DNA from: Methanofollis sp. UBA420
GTDB taxonomy: Archaea; Halobacteriota; Methanomicrobia; Methanomicrobiales; Methanofollaceae
Length of the DNA: 64,000 bases
Reading direction: 5' to 3'
Assembly (NCBI RefSeq): GCF_002498315.1
Contig: NZ_DAGX01000005.1
Span: 308,565 to 372,564, forward strand
The notes beneath the pieces are model-generated. The model worked only from the letters and a program-made list of their open reading frames with translations, was not told the DNA's origin and did no database searches. Position numbers and translations under genes: made by a program. Below, piece by piece: positions 33,077-42,543 of the stretch (position 1 is its first letter; the number at the start of each line of letters is the position of its first letter).

Positions 33077-35077
33077 TTAATGGATCTTCGTGCCGGGCGC
33101 GACATCGCGCAGGGGCATCAGGAGGGAGGCCTCCTCGCCCGCGGCCAGGATCATGCCGCGGCTCTCGATCCCGAAGATCTTTGCAGGTTTCAGGTTCGCG
33201 ATCATCACAACGCTCTTTCCGACGAGTTCCTCGGGGGAGTAGAACGTGGCGATGCCGGAGACGACCTGTCTCTGCTCGTCGCCGAGGTCGACCATGAGCC
33301 TCAACAATTTCTTCGAACCCTTCACCGCTTCCGCGCTGACGACGCGGGCGACCCGGAGGTCCATCGCCGCAAACTCGTCGATGGAGATCTCAGAGGTCTC
33401 TTCTGCTGCTTTCATTTCTTTCATTCGTGCTTCACTCACGCGCATTTCCAGTATTTTCTCCAGTTCGGCCACCTTCTCGTCCTCGATCTTTGCAAAGAGG
33501 GGTTCGGGTGCCGGCAGGGGGCCGCTCTGCACCAGTTCGAGAGCTTCGTCGACCCGGTGGGCCGAGACATTGTCAGCATAGCCAAGCATCGCCCAGGCAC
33601 GCCCCGCGGCGTCGGGCATGACCGGCTCAATGATGAGGGCGAGGGCGCGGGCGATCTGGAGGCAGTTGATGATCACCTGCTCCGCGGCGGCGCGGTCGGT
33701 CTTGACCAATTTCCAGGGGGCGTTGTTCTGGATGTACGTGTTCCCGTAGGCGGCGAGCGCCATCATCGAGTCCACCGCGTTCTTGAACTCGTACTCCCGC
33801 ACCGAGACGTCCAGCCCCTCCAGGCAGCGCCCGATCTCGGAGAGAACCTCGGGGTCGGCCTGGCCGGGCGGGACGCCGCCGAAGAACTTGTGGGCGAAGT
33901 GGAGGGTGCGGTAGAAGAAGTTCCCGAGAGTGTTGACGATCTCGGAGTTCACCCGCTCCTGGAAGATCCGCCAGGAGAAGTTCAGTTCCTTCGTGTGGCT
34001 CGTGTACGAGAGGAGGTAGTAGCGAAGGTAATCGGCCGGGAGGCCCTGGTCCAGGTAGTCATCGTTCGTCCAGACGACATAGCCGCGGGACTTCGAGAAC
34101 TTCTGGTCCTCGAACTTCACCATGCCCGAGGCGACCACCGCGTGGGGCGTCCCATAGCCGGCGCCGTGGAGGAGGGCAGGCCAGAAGATGCAGTGGTGGT
34201 AGATGATGTCGCTCCCGATGAAGTGGGTGACCTCGCCCTCGCCGCACCAGTAGCGCTTCCAGTCGTTCCCGGTCTTCTCGGCCCACTCCTCGGTGAAGGA
34301 GATGTAGCCGATGGGAGCGTCCACCCAGACATAGACCACCAGGTCGTTCCGGCCAGGGAACTTCACGCCCCAGTCCAGGGTCCGGGTGATGCACCAGTCG
34401 TGGAGTTCGTCCTTCACCCAGCCGATCGCATAGTTGCGGGCATTCGAGGTGCCGGAGAGGCCATCCAAGTAGTCGAGGAGGAAGTCCTTGAACTCGCCGA
34501 GTTTGAAGAAGAAGTGCTCCTGTTCACGCATCTCCGCGGGCGAACCGCAGACCTTGCAGACCGGGTCCTTGATCTCGCCGGGCTCCAGGTGGCGGCCGCA
34601 GCCACGGTCGCACTCGTCGCCCCGCGCCTCGGCGCCGCAGTACGGGCAGACCCCTTCCACGTACCTGTCAGGGAGGAAACGGTTGCACTTCGTGCAGAAA
34701 CTCTGCTGGATCGTCTGCGAGTAGACATAGCCGTTGTCGATCAGGGCCTGCACCATCGATTGGGCGCGGCGGTGGTTGGCCGCGTCGTCTGTCATGCCGA
34801 AGTGGTCGAAGGTGATCTCCATGCGCTTGAAGGTCTCGTCGAAGTGCGCGTGGTAGCGCTCGGCCAGGACACGGGGGGTCGCACCCTCCTGCTCGGCGCT
34901 GATCACGATCGGCGTTCCATGGTTGTCAGACCCGCAGATGAAGACCACGTCCTCCCCGCACCGCCTGAGGTACCGCACATAGAAGTCGGCAGGGACATAG
35001 GTCCGCAGATGCCCGAGATGACAGGGGCCATTCGTGTAAGGAAGCCCGCATGTCACCAGCAACGGTTTGCCACTCAT
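33077..35077 (-). CDS. metG: Methionyl-tRNA synthetase with C-terminal tRNA-binding domain
   Basis: 666 aa from ATG 35077, preceded by AGAGGAT; the open frame continues upstream but only this start matches the family N-terminus (KPLLVTCGLPYTNGPCHLGH, HIGH motif as HLGH). A zinc insert with repeated CxxC motifs (CTKCNRF, CPYCGAE, CDRGCGRH, CKVCGSP) and a KFSKSRG form of KMSKS follow. The last 110 residues (FAAMDLRVARVVSAE) are an EMAP/Trbp111-type tRNA-binding domain. Monocistronic, convergent with the 149-aa gene. Confidence 0.97.
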   Translation of the reverse strand: MSGKPLLVTCGLPYTNGPCHLGHLRTYVPADFYVRYLRRCGEDVVFICGSDNHGTPIVISAEQEGATPRVLAERYHAHFDETFKRMEITFDHFGMTDDAANHRRAQSMVQALIDNGYVYSQTIQQSFCTKCNRFLPDRYVEGVCPYCGAEARGDECDRGCGRHLEPGEIKDPVCKVCGSPAEMREQEHFFFKLGEFKDFLLDYLDGLSGTSNARNYAIGWVKDELHDWCITRTLDWGVKFPGRNDLVVYVWVDAPIGYISFTEEWAEKTGNDWKRYWCGEGEVTHFIGSDIIYHHCIFWPALLHGAGYGTPHAVVASGMVKFEDQKFSKSRGYVVWTNDDYLDQGLPADYLRYYLLSYTSHTKELNFSWRIFQERVNSEIVNTLGNFFYRTLHFAHKFFGGVPPGQADPEVLSEIGRCLEGLDVSVREYEFKNAVDSMMALAAYGNTYIQNNAPWKLVKTDRAAAEQVIINCLQIARALALIIEPVMPDAAGRAWAMLGYADNVSAHRVDEALELVQSGPLPAPEPLFAKIEDEKVAELEKILEMRVSEARMKEMKAAEETSEISIDEFAAMDLRVARVVSAEAVKGSKKLLRLMVDLGDEQRQVVSGIATFYSPEELVGKSVVMIANLKPAKIFGIESRGMILAAGEEASLLMPLRDVAPGTKIH

Positions 35078-35108
35078 CTGTATCCTCTTGGTGGTGAAGA
35101 TATACATA

Positions 35109-35121
35109 GATTATTTAAATG
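35109..35121 (-). promoter_or_regulatory. TATA box of metG
   Basis: The reverse strand carries TTTAAATAAT about 35 bp upstream of the metG ATG, giving a leader of about 14 nt with the AGAGGAT ribosome binding site. Confidence 0.5.
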
Positions 35122-35165
35122 GGGTTTGCCGTGGAAACCCCCATAAGGGGTTTTCAAAGAGTTGT

Positions 35166-36008
35166 TTACCCGAGTTCGAAGGTCGTGACGCCGTAGACAC
35201 GGTCGAGGGGAACATCCGGCGGGGCGCCGCGGTAGATCCTCGCGGTCTCGAAGACCTGCACCATGCCGCGCGCCCTCGCGAGGGAGACGGCGACAGGGTT
35301 CGGTTCGGGGACATCGAAGAAGACGGGGGCGTTCAGGACCGAAGCCAGCAGGCCGTCGAGCAGGGCCTCCGCGGCGGCGGGAGTGTCGGCAAAGAGGGGG
35401 CCAATCTTGTAGCCCTCGAAGCAGGGCCGCACCACGCCGTATCCGGCGATGCCGTCGCGGCCAGAGAGAGCGAGTGCGGTCGCGCCCTCCTGCGAAAGCC
35501 AGGGCGCGAGGAATTTCGGCCGTGCCGCGGAGAAGATGCCGGCATCGTAGGCAACGAGGTCGGCGAAGGGGACCGCGGACGCAGGCACCAGGCCGTCGGG
35601 CATTGTGCCGCCTCCCGTCCCTCTGTACCTGATATTCCGGTACCTGACGTCGAAACCGAGACGGTCGTGATACTTCTGCTGCATCGCAAGGACGCCGTCG
35701 CCGCCGATCGTCCGGTCTCCCGCATGGGCGAGTGCGGCCTTCGTGACAGCAAGACCGTGCCCCCGCCCCCTGACGTCCGGCCTGACGATGAGAAGGCCGA
35801 AGAAGGCGAAGCGGTCGCCGTACCGCACCATCGAGGAGCAGGCGACCGGGTCGCCGTCCGCCTCGGCGATGAAAAAGCCCTCCGTGTCCTGGGCATAAAA
35901 GGCGTCGGCGTCATGGAGGCCGGGGTTCCAGCCTTCATCCCGCGCGAGGGTGATGGCGAAGTCGACGTCTTTTCGCTCCATCTGCCTGACAGAGAGCCTG
36001 CTGTCCAT
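35166..36008 (-). CDS. GNAT family N-acetyltransferase
   Basis: 280 aa from ATG 36008 (AAGGGA upstream; a GTG at 36032 is in frame). The acetyl-CoA-binding loop is clear in LLIVRPDVRGRGHGLAVTKA, the Q/RxxGxG/A signature. The second half (ALSGRDGIAGYGVVRPCFEG, KIGPLFADTPAAAEAL) resembles the C-terminal half of two-domain GNATs of the YitH/Acetyltransf_18 type. Substrate unknown. Confidence 0.85.
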   Translation of the reverse strand: MDSRLSVRQMERKDVDFAITLARDEGWNPGLHDADAFYAQDTEGFFIAEADGDPVACSSMVRYGDRFAFFGLLIVRPDVRGRGHGLAVTKAALAHAGDRTIGGDGVLAMQQKYHDRLGFDVRYRNIRYRGTGGGTMPDGLVPASAVPFADLVAYDAGIFSAARPKFLAPWLSQEGATALALSGRDGIAGYGVVRPCFEGYKIGPLFADTPAAAEALLDGLLASVLNAPVFFDVPEPNPVAVSLARARGMVQVFETARIYRGAPPDVPLDRVYGVTTFELG

Positions 36009-36086
36009 GGAGATCCCTTGCCGCACCGGCACATCTGCCTTTCCTTTCGATCATCCCTATATGGGAGGAGGGCGATTCACTATCCG

Positions 36087-36869
36087 ATGAAGCGGATTGC
36101 TGTCAGGACGCGCTCATTCGGGGCTGAGGTCGGGAAGCCGGCGGTCGACGAACTCGCTCCCTGGATAGCGGAGAGGCGGGGGATAGGCGGTGACCTCACG
36201 GCCTATCAGATCGAGCGCTCTTTCGGCCTCCAGCAGGGCGTGGACATCCCCTGCGCGGGCGGGCGCTTCTATGCGCGGCGCGTGCTCGGATGCCTCGAAG
36301 GCATCGAGGGTACGGCGGTGACCGGCGAGGTCGGCGTCCGGGCGGAGGAAGCGGTCGCGGATGTCAGGATGCTTGCCCGGCGACAGAAGGGCCTCTGGTT
36401 CGCCCTGCCGGCGCCGTCCCTCTTCAGGTTCACGGACGCGTATTATGGCGACGACGACGAGATGACAGAGGAGGTCGTCGATGCCTTCGGCCGCCTGATG
36501 CGGGAGATGCGGGACGCGGGCGCGGGCGGCCACGTCCTCATCGCGGAGGAGGCCGGAGAGATCGAACTGGAGGAACTCGCAGGGAAGAAAGCCTGCTTCT
36601 TCCCGCTGAAGAGGGATCTCGGCCACCTTCAGGCGCTCCTCGAACACCAGACGACGCTGATCACCGACCCGGCCGGGATCGATGAGGCCGGGCGTCTTGC
36701 CGACGAGTACGAGGTCCGCGAACTCGCCGTCCTCCACCCGGCCCACGAAGACCTGATGGCGGCCGCGGGCCACTTTGACCCCGACGAGATCGCGGCCGCG
36801 GGCTACACAGAGGAGGGAGAGGAGGAGAGGTGGAAGGCCCTCCGTGACGAGGCCTATATTCTCAGATAG
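36087..36869 (+). CDS. Conserved hypothetical protein, soluble
   Basis: 260 aa from ATG 36087. A CTATATGG box around 36056-36063 lies about 25 bp upstream and no Shine-Dalgarno is present, so the message is probably leaderless. The open frame runs back to 35067, but that part is the antisense of the acetyltransferase. Acidic protein, Ala/Glu/Arg-rich, no signal peptide, membrane helix or Cys cluster of note. I do not recognise the family. Its end overlaps the convergent DHH gene by 8 bp. Confidence 0.55.
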   Translation: MKRIAVRTRSFGAEVGKPAVDELAPWIAERRGIGGDLTAYQIERSFGLQQGVDIPCAGGRFYARRVLGCLEGIEGTAVTGEVGVRAEEAVADVRMLARRQKGLWFALPAPSLFRFTDAYYGDDDEMTEEVVDAFGRLMREMRDAGAGGHVLIAEEAGEIELEELAGKKACFFPLKRDLGHLQALLEHQTTLITDPAGIDEAGRLADEYEVRELAVLHPAHEDLMAAAGHFDPDEIAAAGYTEEGEEERWKALRDEAYILR

Positions 36870-37827
36870 CCTCGGCAACCGCGACGAGGTCGTCGAAGCG
36901 ACGGTTCCTCTTGAGGAGCCAGAAGAAAAAGCGGTCGATGAGAGTGAAGGGGAGGTTTCCCCCGGCTGCATTCGGGTGGCCGCCGCCGCCGAACTCGCGG
37001 GCGATGAGGTGGCTGACCGGCGGGACCGACCTGATGGAGAACCGGCCGTTCGAGGAGACGATCACCTCGATGTCGGTGCCGAGTGTGTCCCTGATCGCAT
37101 GGGCCGTCTCCGACGGGTAGCCGTGGAGAGGGGCGAAGGCGATCCGGTATTTTTTCCCGTAGATATTCGCTTCCCTGATGCTCGCCTGGATGTCGGCGTC
37201 CATCTCGGCTTTCATCTCGGCATACACCCCCGCCACCCGGCGGTCGGTGAACTTTCCCTGCATGAGGAGGTTTCGCACATAGGTGAGGTGCTGGCGGCGC
37301 TGGGTCACCTGACCAAGGACGTCTGACCGCGGGTCCTCCTTCTTCCAGAGGTCATAGTCGCAGACGACCCTGGCGACCTCCGCGGCCGTCCCGTCGCCGG
37401 GCATGATATCCCGGGCGACGACACCGGTGGCGCAGACCGTCGTGTCGATGTGGAGGAGGGAACAGTGCGGTTCGACGAGCGCGGTCTCGGCGTCGGTCCA
37501 GCGGTGATGATCGCGCCACTCGACCTTCCAGCCATTCCCTGCCGCCGTCTTCACGATACCCTCGACCCCCTTCTGGTACCCGAGGTCGCTGATCGAGAGG
37601 ACGTCGCCCCGCCCCTTGCAGCCTGCGATGAGGGCGAGGATCGCGGTATACCGACCGACCGACGAGAAGATCGTCGTGATCTTCCCGCACTTCATCCTGA
37701 GGACGGCGTCGGCCCCGGCGGCGTCGAGATCGTTGTGGGTGAGGTGAAGGACCCCGGCCTTCCTCCCCTCGACCGCGGCGACAATGTCCTCGTTTGTGGT
37801 CTTTCTGCCATCGATGACGCTAACCAT
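36862..37827 (-). CDS. DHH/DHHA1 family phosphoesterase
   Basis: 321 aa. The DHH motif is present as WRDHHRW; upstream acidic motifs are THNDLDAAGADA and SISDLGYQKG, and HIDTTVCATG follows. The C-terminal DHHA1 signature is FGGGGHPNAAGGNLP. Such enzymes hydrolyse short oligonucleotides, cyclic dinucleotides or pyrophosphate; the exact substrate is not evident. A TTTTTATGCC box about 28 bp upstream suggests a nearly leaderless transcript. Confidence 0.88.
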   Translation of the reverse strand: MVSVIDGRKTTNEDIVAAVEGRKAGVLHLTHNDLDAAGADAVLRMKCGKITTIFSSVGRYTAILALIAGCKGRGDVLSISDLGYQKGVEGIVKTAAGNGWKVEWRDHHRWTDAETALVEPHCSLLHIDTTVCATGVVARDIMPGDGTAAEVARVVCDYDLWKKEDPRSDVLGQVTQRRQHLTYVRNLLMQGKFTDRRVAGVYAEMKAEMDADIQASIREANIYGKKYRIAFAPLHGYPSETAHAIRDTLGTDIEVIVSSNGRFSIRSVPPVSHLIAREFGGGGHPNAAGGNLPFTLIDRFFFWLLKRNRRFDDLVAVAEAI

Positions 37828-37914
37828 TACCTACATTCTGGGAGCAGAGGCATAAAAAGGGCGGCGGTGGCAACCGCATCATTTATTAACCGGAAATACC
37901 AACATGTAGTGGTC

Positions 37915-37988
37915 GCCCTAGTAGCTCAGACTGGGAGAGCGCCAGACTGAAGATCTGGTTGTCCCCGGTTCAAATCCGGGCTGGGGCA
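37915..37988 (+). tRNA. tRNA-Phe (anticodon GAA)
   Basis: Acceptor GCCCTAG/CTGGGGC; anticodon arm CCAGA-CTGAAGA-TCTGG with anticodon GAA; T arm CCCGG-TTCAAAT-CCGGG; discriminator A at 37988. No intron. An AT-rich box (ATTTATTAAC, 37880-37889) about 30 bp upstream is the likely promoter. Confidence 0.94.
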
Positions 37989-37993
37989 TAGAT

Positions 37994-38027
37994 GGGGATT
38001 GCATCAATCCCCGAATTTCTTTTTCTG
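37994..38027 (+). terminator. Hairpin and T-rich terminator after tRNA-Phe
   Basis: Perfect 8-bp stem GGGGATTG/CAATCCCC with a 3-nt loop (37994-38012), followed by TTTCTTTTTCT. It resembles a bacterial-type intrinsic terminator. Confidence 0.7.
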
Positions 38028-38492
38028 CACATTCTGATTCGACGACGCTCAGGTGTCGGTGGCAGGCAACCAACTCCACGACACGTCCTAAGGCGGGTTT
38101 CACGACGGCACCTTTCGTCATGACGACCAATTCCCTCTCTTCCCCGGAGGACAGGCAGGTGCCACCGGAGGGAGCAGACGGCAGGGCTATTCCCGGCAAG
38201 CCCTCGTTCATGCCCGGAACCTCTCGGTGGTCTTTGGCCTGAGTTTCTTCACTGACCGGGACACGGCCACCGGCAGGGCATGCACGAATGCACACATATA
38301 TGAAAGCATTATTATATCAGTAACTTCATTATACTTCCCGAAATCCAGCGGTATGTGGCCATGACCCATCGACCGGGAAACCGAAAACGGAGATACCTGC
38401 ACGGAGCGGGTCATCCCCGGACACCGCCGGGCCCGGGGGGCTATCACAGAGGCGAGGCCGCACCACCCGGAAAAAATGGAGAGACAAAGAGA
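38028..38492. other. Gene-free region with promoter of the PKD protein
   Basis: No gene supported. AT-rich stretches around 38297-38342 (CATATATGAAAGC, ATTATTATATC, TTCATTATAC) contain the likely TATA box; a start near 38362 would give a leader of about 130 nt, longer than usual here. Confidence 0.4.
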
Positions 38493-39839
38493 ATGATGCG
38501 TACACACAGCATAACCGGAATGCTCCTGCTTGTTGTTCTGTGCATGGCCCTGCCAGCAGGGACGCTGGCCGCAGAAGAGATCGGCCACCTCTCTCTCGCA
38601 GGGGAAGCAGGCGACGACACCGCACTGCAGTCCCGGGCGTCCGTCGCCGTGCCGGCGGCCGAGGTGAACACGGTCTGGGAGGGGACGGTGAACGTCGACC
38701 CGGGCGAGACTTTCAGGGTCAGGCCGGTCAACACCGACACCGACGTTGAGATCAGCCGCAACACCCCGCTCGGAGCACTCGATGCCGCAGCAGAAGCAGG
38801 GAACTTCTCGTATGAAATCTGGGAGGCAGAGTGGGGGTTCTATGTCAACAAAGTCAACGACATCGCCGTGAGTGCGGGGGACAACGAAACGACAATCTGG
38901 TGGTTCTATGACGTCGCGACAGCCTATATCACAAACAACGCGACATATAAATCGCTCCGCGACGGCGAGGAGATCAGGCTCATCTACGCGCCCCAGACAG
39001 CCTCCTTCGAACAGACCGTGGAGAGCGCAACCACTGCCGTCGACATGACAATCCGTCTCGCCGGGGAGGACACGGCGAACTTTACGGCAGAACCAACGAG
39101 CGGGCCGGCGCCGCTCACCGTGCAGTTCAACGACACGAGCACGGTCAGGGACGTCACCTCATGGTTCTGGGACTTCGGGGTCGCTGGCGCCACCTCGACG
39201 GAACAGAACCCGGCGTTCACCTATACCCGGCCAGGCCTCTACAATGTCTCCCTGACAGTGACAGATGCACAGAACGCGACATATGCCGCAACAAAAGAGG
39301 GGTTGATCGACGTGACCCCGACAAATGCCTCATCGGCGGTAAACTTCTCCGCGGACGTCACCTCGGGAGAGGCCCCGCTCACGGTCCGGTTTACCGACCT
39401 GAGCACGGTGGAGAACATCTCCTCGTGGTACTGGGACTTCGGAGACGGCTATATGTCGACACGGCAGAACCCGATCTACACCTACCATGAACCGGGGCTC
39501 TTTACCGTCACCCTCACCCTGACAGATGCAGAGAACGTCACCTGGAACACATCGACAGAAGGCTTCATCAATGTCAGCGGAGCCGCAGGGACGATCGATT
39601 TCACCGCAAACAGGACGTCGGGACCGGCCCCTCTGGCCGTGCAGTTTACCGACCAGAGCACAGTCGTGAATATCTCCTCGTGGCTCTGGGACTTCGGCGA
39701 CGGCAACACCTCGACAGAGCAGAACCCGGCCTACACCTACAGCGGACCGGGCAGCTTTGACGTCAACCTCACCGTGTACGGCGAGAACGCCACACGCGGG
39801 CAGGAGACAAAGGAAGACTACATCACCGTCACGTCATAG
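38493..39839 (+). CDS. Secreted protein with DUF4430-like domain and three PKD repeats
   Basis: 448 aa from ATG 38493, preceded by GGAGAGA; the open frame starts at GTG 38355 but only this ATG gives an N-terminal signal peptide (GMLLLVVLCMALPAGTLA). Residues 60-165 resemble DUF4430 (GALDAAAEAGNFSYEIWE, WWFYDVATAYITNNATY). Three PKD domains follow (about 195-281, 285-370, 372-447), each with the W.WDFGD core (first copy WFWDFGV) and TSGPAPLTVQF-type openings. Extracellular, adhesive or structural; no anchor helix at the C-terminus. Confidence 0.85.
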   Translation: MMRTHSITGMLLLVVLCMALPAGTLAAEEIGHLSLAGEAGDDTALQSRASVAVPAAEVNTVWEGTVNVDPGETFRVRPVNTDTDVEISRNTPLGALDAAAEAGNFSYEIWEAEWGFYVNKVNDIAVSAGDNETTIWWFYDVATAYITNNATYKSLRDGEEIRLIYAPQTASFEQTVESATTAVDMTIRLAGEDTANFTAEPTSGPAPLTVQFNDTSTVRDVTSWFWDFGVAGATSTEQNPAFTYTRPGLYNVSLTVTDAQNATYAATKEGLIDVTPTNASSAVNFSADVTSGEAPLTVRFTDLSTVENISSWYWDFGDGYMSTRQNPIYTYHEPGLFTVTLTLTDAENVTWNTSTEGFINVSGAAGTIDFTANRTSGPAPLAVQFTDQSTVVNISSWLWDFGDGNTSTEQNPAYTYSGPGSFDVNLTVYGENATRGQETKEDYITVTS

Positions 39840-40019
39840 GGGAGATCCCAACTTTTTTCCGGTCCTTCTGAGAAAGCGAGGGCCGGGCCCTGCTGCACAC
39901 CTGCCGGGGCGACATATCCTGTGTAACAGGGCAACCGGTAAAAGCAAAAACAGAGACCGGAATACATCACTAGAGGCAGGACAGGGAAAGAAACACACTG
40001 CCGGGTCAAACGTGAGGAC

Positions 40020-41030
40020 ATGAGATCGGTCACTATTGGCAGGAACCTCTTCTACAACGGCGACTGCATCCGCGGCGCCGTGGAGCACCTTGAGACGGAC
40101 TCTGTCGACCTGATCATCACCGACCCGCCGTACGGCATCCATGGCGACAGGATGGACCGCCACTACAACAGGGACGAAGAGTTCGTGGTGGACGGCTATG
40201 TCGAGGTCCCGGAAGAGGAGTACGGGGCATTCAGTGAGGGCTGGATCAGGGAGGCCGAGCGGATCCTCAGGCCAGGCGGTTCCCTCTATATCGTTTCCGG
40301 CTACACAAACCTCTACCACATCCTCCACGCCCTCCGCCAGACCTCCCTTGAGGAGGTGAACCACATCATCTGGAAGTACCCCTTCGGCGTGTACACCAGC
40401 CGAAAATATGTCTCATCCCACTACCACATCCTTTTCTACGAAAAGCCCGGGGGAAAGCGGACCTTCAATCTGGAGGCGCGCTTCGGCAGGGAGGAGAAGA
40501 CAGAGGACGGCGGATGCCTCAACTACCTCGACCGGGAAGACGTCTGGACCATCAACCGGGAGTACAAACCGGGCAGGGCGAAGAACAAAAACGAACTCCC
40601 GACGGCACTCCTCACCAAGATGATCCAGTACAGCAGCAACGAGGGCGACCTCGTCTGCGACCTCTTCCTCGGCGGGTTCTCGACGGCGATCGCGGCCATC
40701 GGGCTGAACCGGCGTTGTGTCGGCTTCGAGGTCTCGGAAACGATCTTCGAGGCAGGAGTGCGGGAGACGGCCGGGGTGCAGTCCGGCGAACTCCTGGAGA
40801 CGCTACGGTGCCCGGTCGTCCGCGGCCCGGCAAACCTGAGAAAGAGGTGGCGACCGGAAGACCTCCAGAGGCTCAGGGTGAGATATCGACAACTCGTGAG
40901 AGAGGGTGCGACGAAGAAGGCGGCCGTCGACGTCCTGGGGGAGGAGTTTGGCAGGGGGCGGTGGGCGATCAGTTATGCCCTGGAAAGGGCCGGGATCGGG
41001 AGCAGGAAAAAGAAGAGAGGACCCCTGTAG
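40020..41030 (+). CDS. Site-specific DNA methyltransferase, beta class (orphan)
   Basis: 336 aa. Catalytic motif IV DPPYG at residues 35-39 precedes the SAM-binding motif (CDLFLGGFSTAIAAIGLNRR, near 215), the order that defines beta-class N4-cytosine/N6-adenine methyltransferases. The last 60 residues (RQLVREGATKKAAVDVLGEE, GRGRWAISYALERAG) look like an added helix-turn-helix that may help target recognition. No restriction endonuclease gene lies on either side. Methylated base and site cannot be read from sequence. Confidence 0.9.
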   Translation: MRSVTIGRNLFYNGDCIRGAVEHLETDSVDLIITDPPYGIHGDRMDRHYNRDEEFVVDGYVEVPEEEYGAFSEGWIREAERILRPGGSLYIVSGYTNLYHILHALRQTSLEEVNHIIWKYPFGVYTSRKYVSSHYHILFYEKPGGKRTFNLEARFGREEKTEDGGCLNYLDREDVWTINREYKPGRAKNKNELPTALLTKMIQYSSNEGDLVCDLFLGGFSTAIAAIGLNRRCVGFEVSETIFEAGVRETAGVQSGELLETLRCPVVRGPANLRKRWRPEDLQRLRVRYRQLVREGATKKAAVDVLGEEFGRGRWAISYALERAGIGSRKKKRGPL

Positions 41031-41358
41031 AATTGCTCATGCTCGGATCGATACATTCCCTGATCCCCCGCCTTCCCCACAATAGAGATCAGAGACTGAC
41101 ACCGAAAATCAGAGATCTTCTTGTGCTCACGCCGTTCGCATCCCCCGGACCCGGATCCAGGATAGGACCGGGGGAGACAGGGTGGAGATCCCGAGAGGGA
41201 GATAACCATCCTGTCCCTATCCTAAGGTGGGGGGAACGGGGGGCTTTGCCCCCTGGAAGGACGGCGACTAACTGCCTTCCCTGAGGAGTATACCAGAGGC
41301 AAGCCCCCCGTATCGACATTCTCCAGAGCCAGAAAAAAAGAAAGCAGGGCTGAGGCCG
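41031..41358. repeat. Gene-free region with degenerate intergenic repeats
   Basis: Begins with CTGTAGAATTGCTCATG (41034-41050, head shared with other elements), then CAGGATAGGACCGGGGGAGA (about 41157-41176), CTATCCTAAGG, and a GGGGGGC-TTT-GCCCCC hairpin (about 41238-41254). Same family as the gaps at 1391, 18840, 45360, 60340 and 63780. Confidence 0.6.
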
Positions 41359-42543
41359 TCACTCGGCCGCCAGCGCCACGATCGGGGAGAGTTTCGAGGC
41401 CTTCCAGGCGGGGTACACGCCCGAGAGGACGCAGACCCCTGTCCCCACCAGCATGCCCCAGACCACATTGAGGAGGACCGGGGGGCTGAAGAAGAACGAA
41501 ATGTCCTGGAGGACGACCATGATCAGCACCCCGCCGCCGAGGAGACTGAGGATGCCGCCGATCACCGAACCGATAAAGCCCAGGATCGCCGCCTCGTACA
41601 GGAACATCCGGCTGATCTCGCCTCTTTTCACACCGATGCTCTTGAGGATGCCGATCTCCCGGATACGTTCGTTCACCGACATCATCATCACATTGAAGAT
41701 GCTCACCGCAGCGACGACGAGGGAGATCCCGGCAATGCCGGTCACCACAAGGGAGACCGTGCCGATGATGGAGTTGATCGACTCGATCAGGCCCCGCATG
41801 TCCATGATCTCCACGGTCTCCTTCCGGCCGTTGAGGCTCTTCTCGATCGCATCCTTCACGCCGTCGATATCGTTGATGTCCCTGACCATGACCAGCACCT
41901 GGTCATAGCCATTCGCCTTCCCCTCCAGTTCGTCATAGAGGCGGTCGGTGACGATGATCGAGTTGTAGGTTGAGATCCCGCTCCCGAAACCGGTGTCTTT
42001 CAGGATGCCGGCGACAAGGACGCTCTTCTCATGCTCATCCTCACCGACCTTGATCCTGCTCCCGACCCTGAGGTCGTGCTCCTCCGCAATCGTGGACGAG
42101 ACAAGGGCGCGGCTCCCGCCCCGGATCATCACGCCCTCCTCAAGTTCCAGCACCTGCGGGAGATCCTCGGGTGCAAGGCTGTAGATCGAGGCGTAGCCTT
42201 CCTTTCCTTTCGTCGCGTACCTGACATAACTCGAACGGAACGGGATGACCGGGTTCTTCCCGCTCGCCTTCTTGATCTTCGTGAGTTGCTGCTCGGTGAT
42301 GAGTTTCTTCTCCGAGGAGACCCCGAAGACGCCCATCCCTGACGAAGAGGGGTAGATACTCAACTGCCCGCCCTTCTCGGCGAGGTCGCCGCTCACCGCC
42401 ACCTGGAGGGCAGAGCCCATGATCCCCATCGAGGTGATTGCAAAGACGCCGATGACGATCCCGATCACCGCAAGAAGGGAGCGGAGGAAGTGGAGGCGCA
42501 CGTTCCTCTTTGCAAGGTCCATGTAGATGTCGGTGAAGATCAT
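41359..42543 (-). CDS. ABC transporter permease, MacB/FtsX type
   Basis: 394 aa. N-terminal membrane helix (FLRSLLAVIGIVIGVFAITS), an extracytoplasmic MacB-PCD domain (about 45-260), and three C-terminal helices of the FtsX fold including VGTGVCVLSGVYPAWKASKL. Overlaps the ATP-binding subunit by 4 bp. Such exporters drive mechanotransmission or lipoprotein/peptide export rather than import. Its partner is the COG1361-like protein two genes upstream. Confidence 0.92.
   Translation of the reverse strand: MIFTDIYMDLAKRNVRLHFLRSLLAVIGIVIGVFAITSMGIMGSALQVAVSGDLAEKGGQLSIYPSSSGMGVFGVSSEKKLITEQQLTKIKKASGKNPVIPFRSSYVRYATKGKEGYASIYSLAPEDLPQVLELEEGVMIRGGSRALVSSTIAEEHDLRVGSRIKVGEDEHEKSVLVAGILKDTGFGSGISTYNSIIVTDRLYDELEGKANGYDQVLVMVRDINDIDGVKDAIEKSLNGRKETVEIMDMRGLIESINSIIGTVSLVVTGIAGISLVVAAVSIFNVMMMSVNERIREIGILKSIGVKRGEISRMFLYEAAILGFIGSVIGGILSLLGGGVLIMVVLQDISFFFSPPVLLNVVWGMLVGTGVCVLSGVYPAWKASKLSPIVALAAE

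Noticed and set aside
33080..35146. 688-aa plus-strand open frame opposite metG
   Set aside because: Antisense shadow; metG on the minus strand has all synthetase signatures.
35067..36086. Upstream extension of the 260-aa gene (open frame to 35067)
   Set aside because: It is antisense to the GNAT gene; the promoter and atypical composition place the start at 36087.
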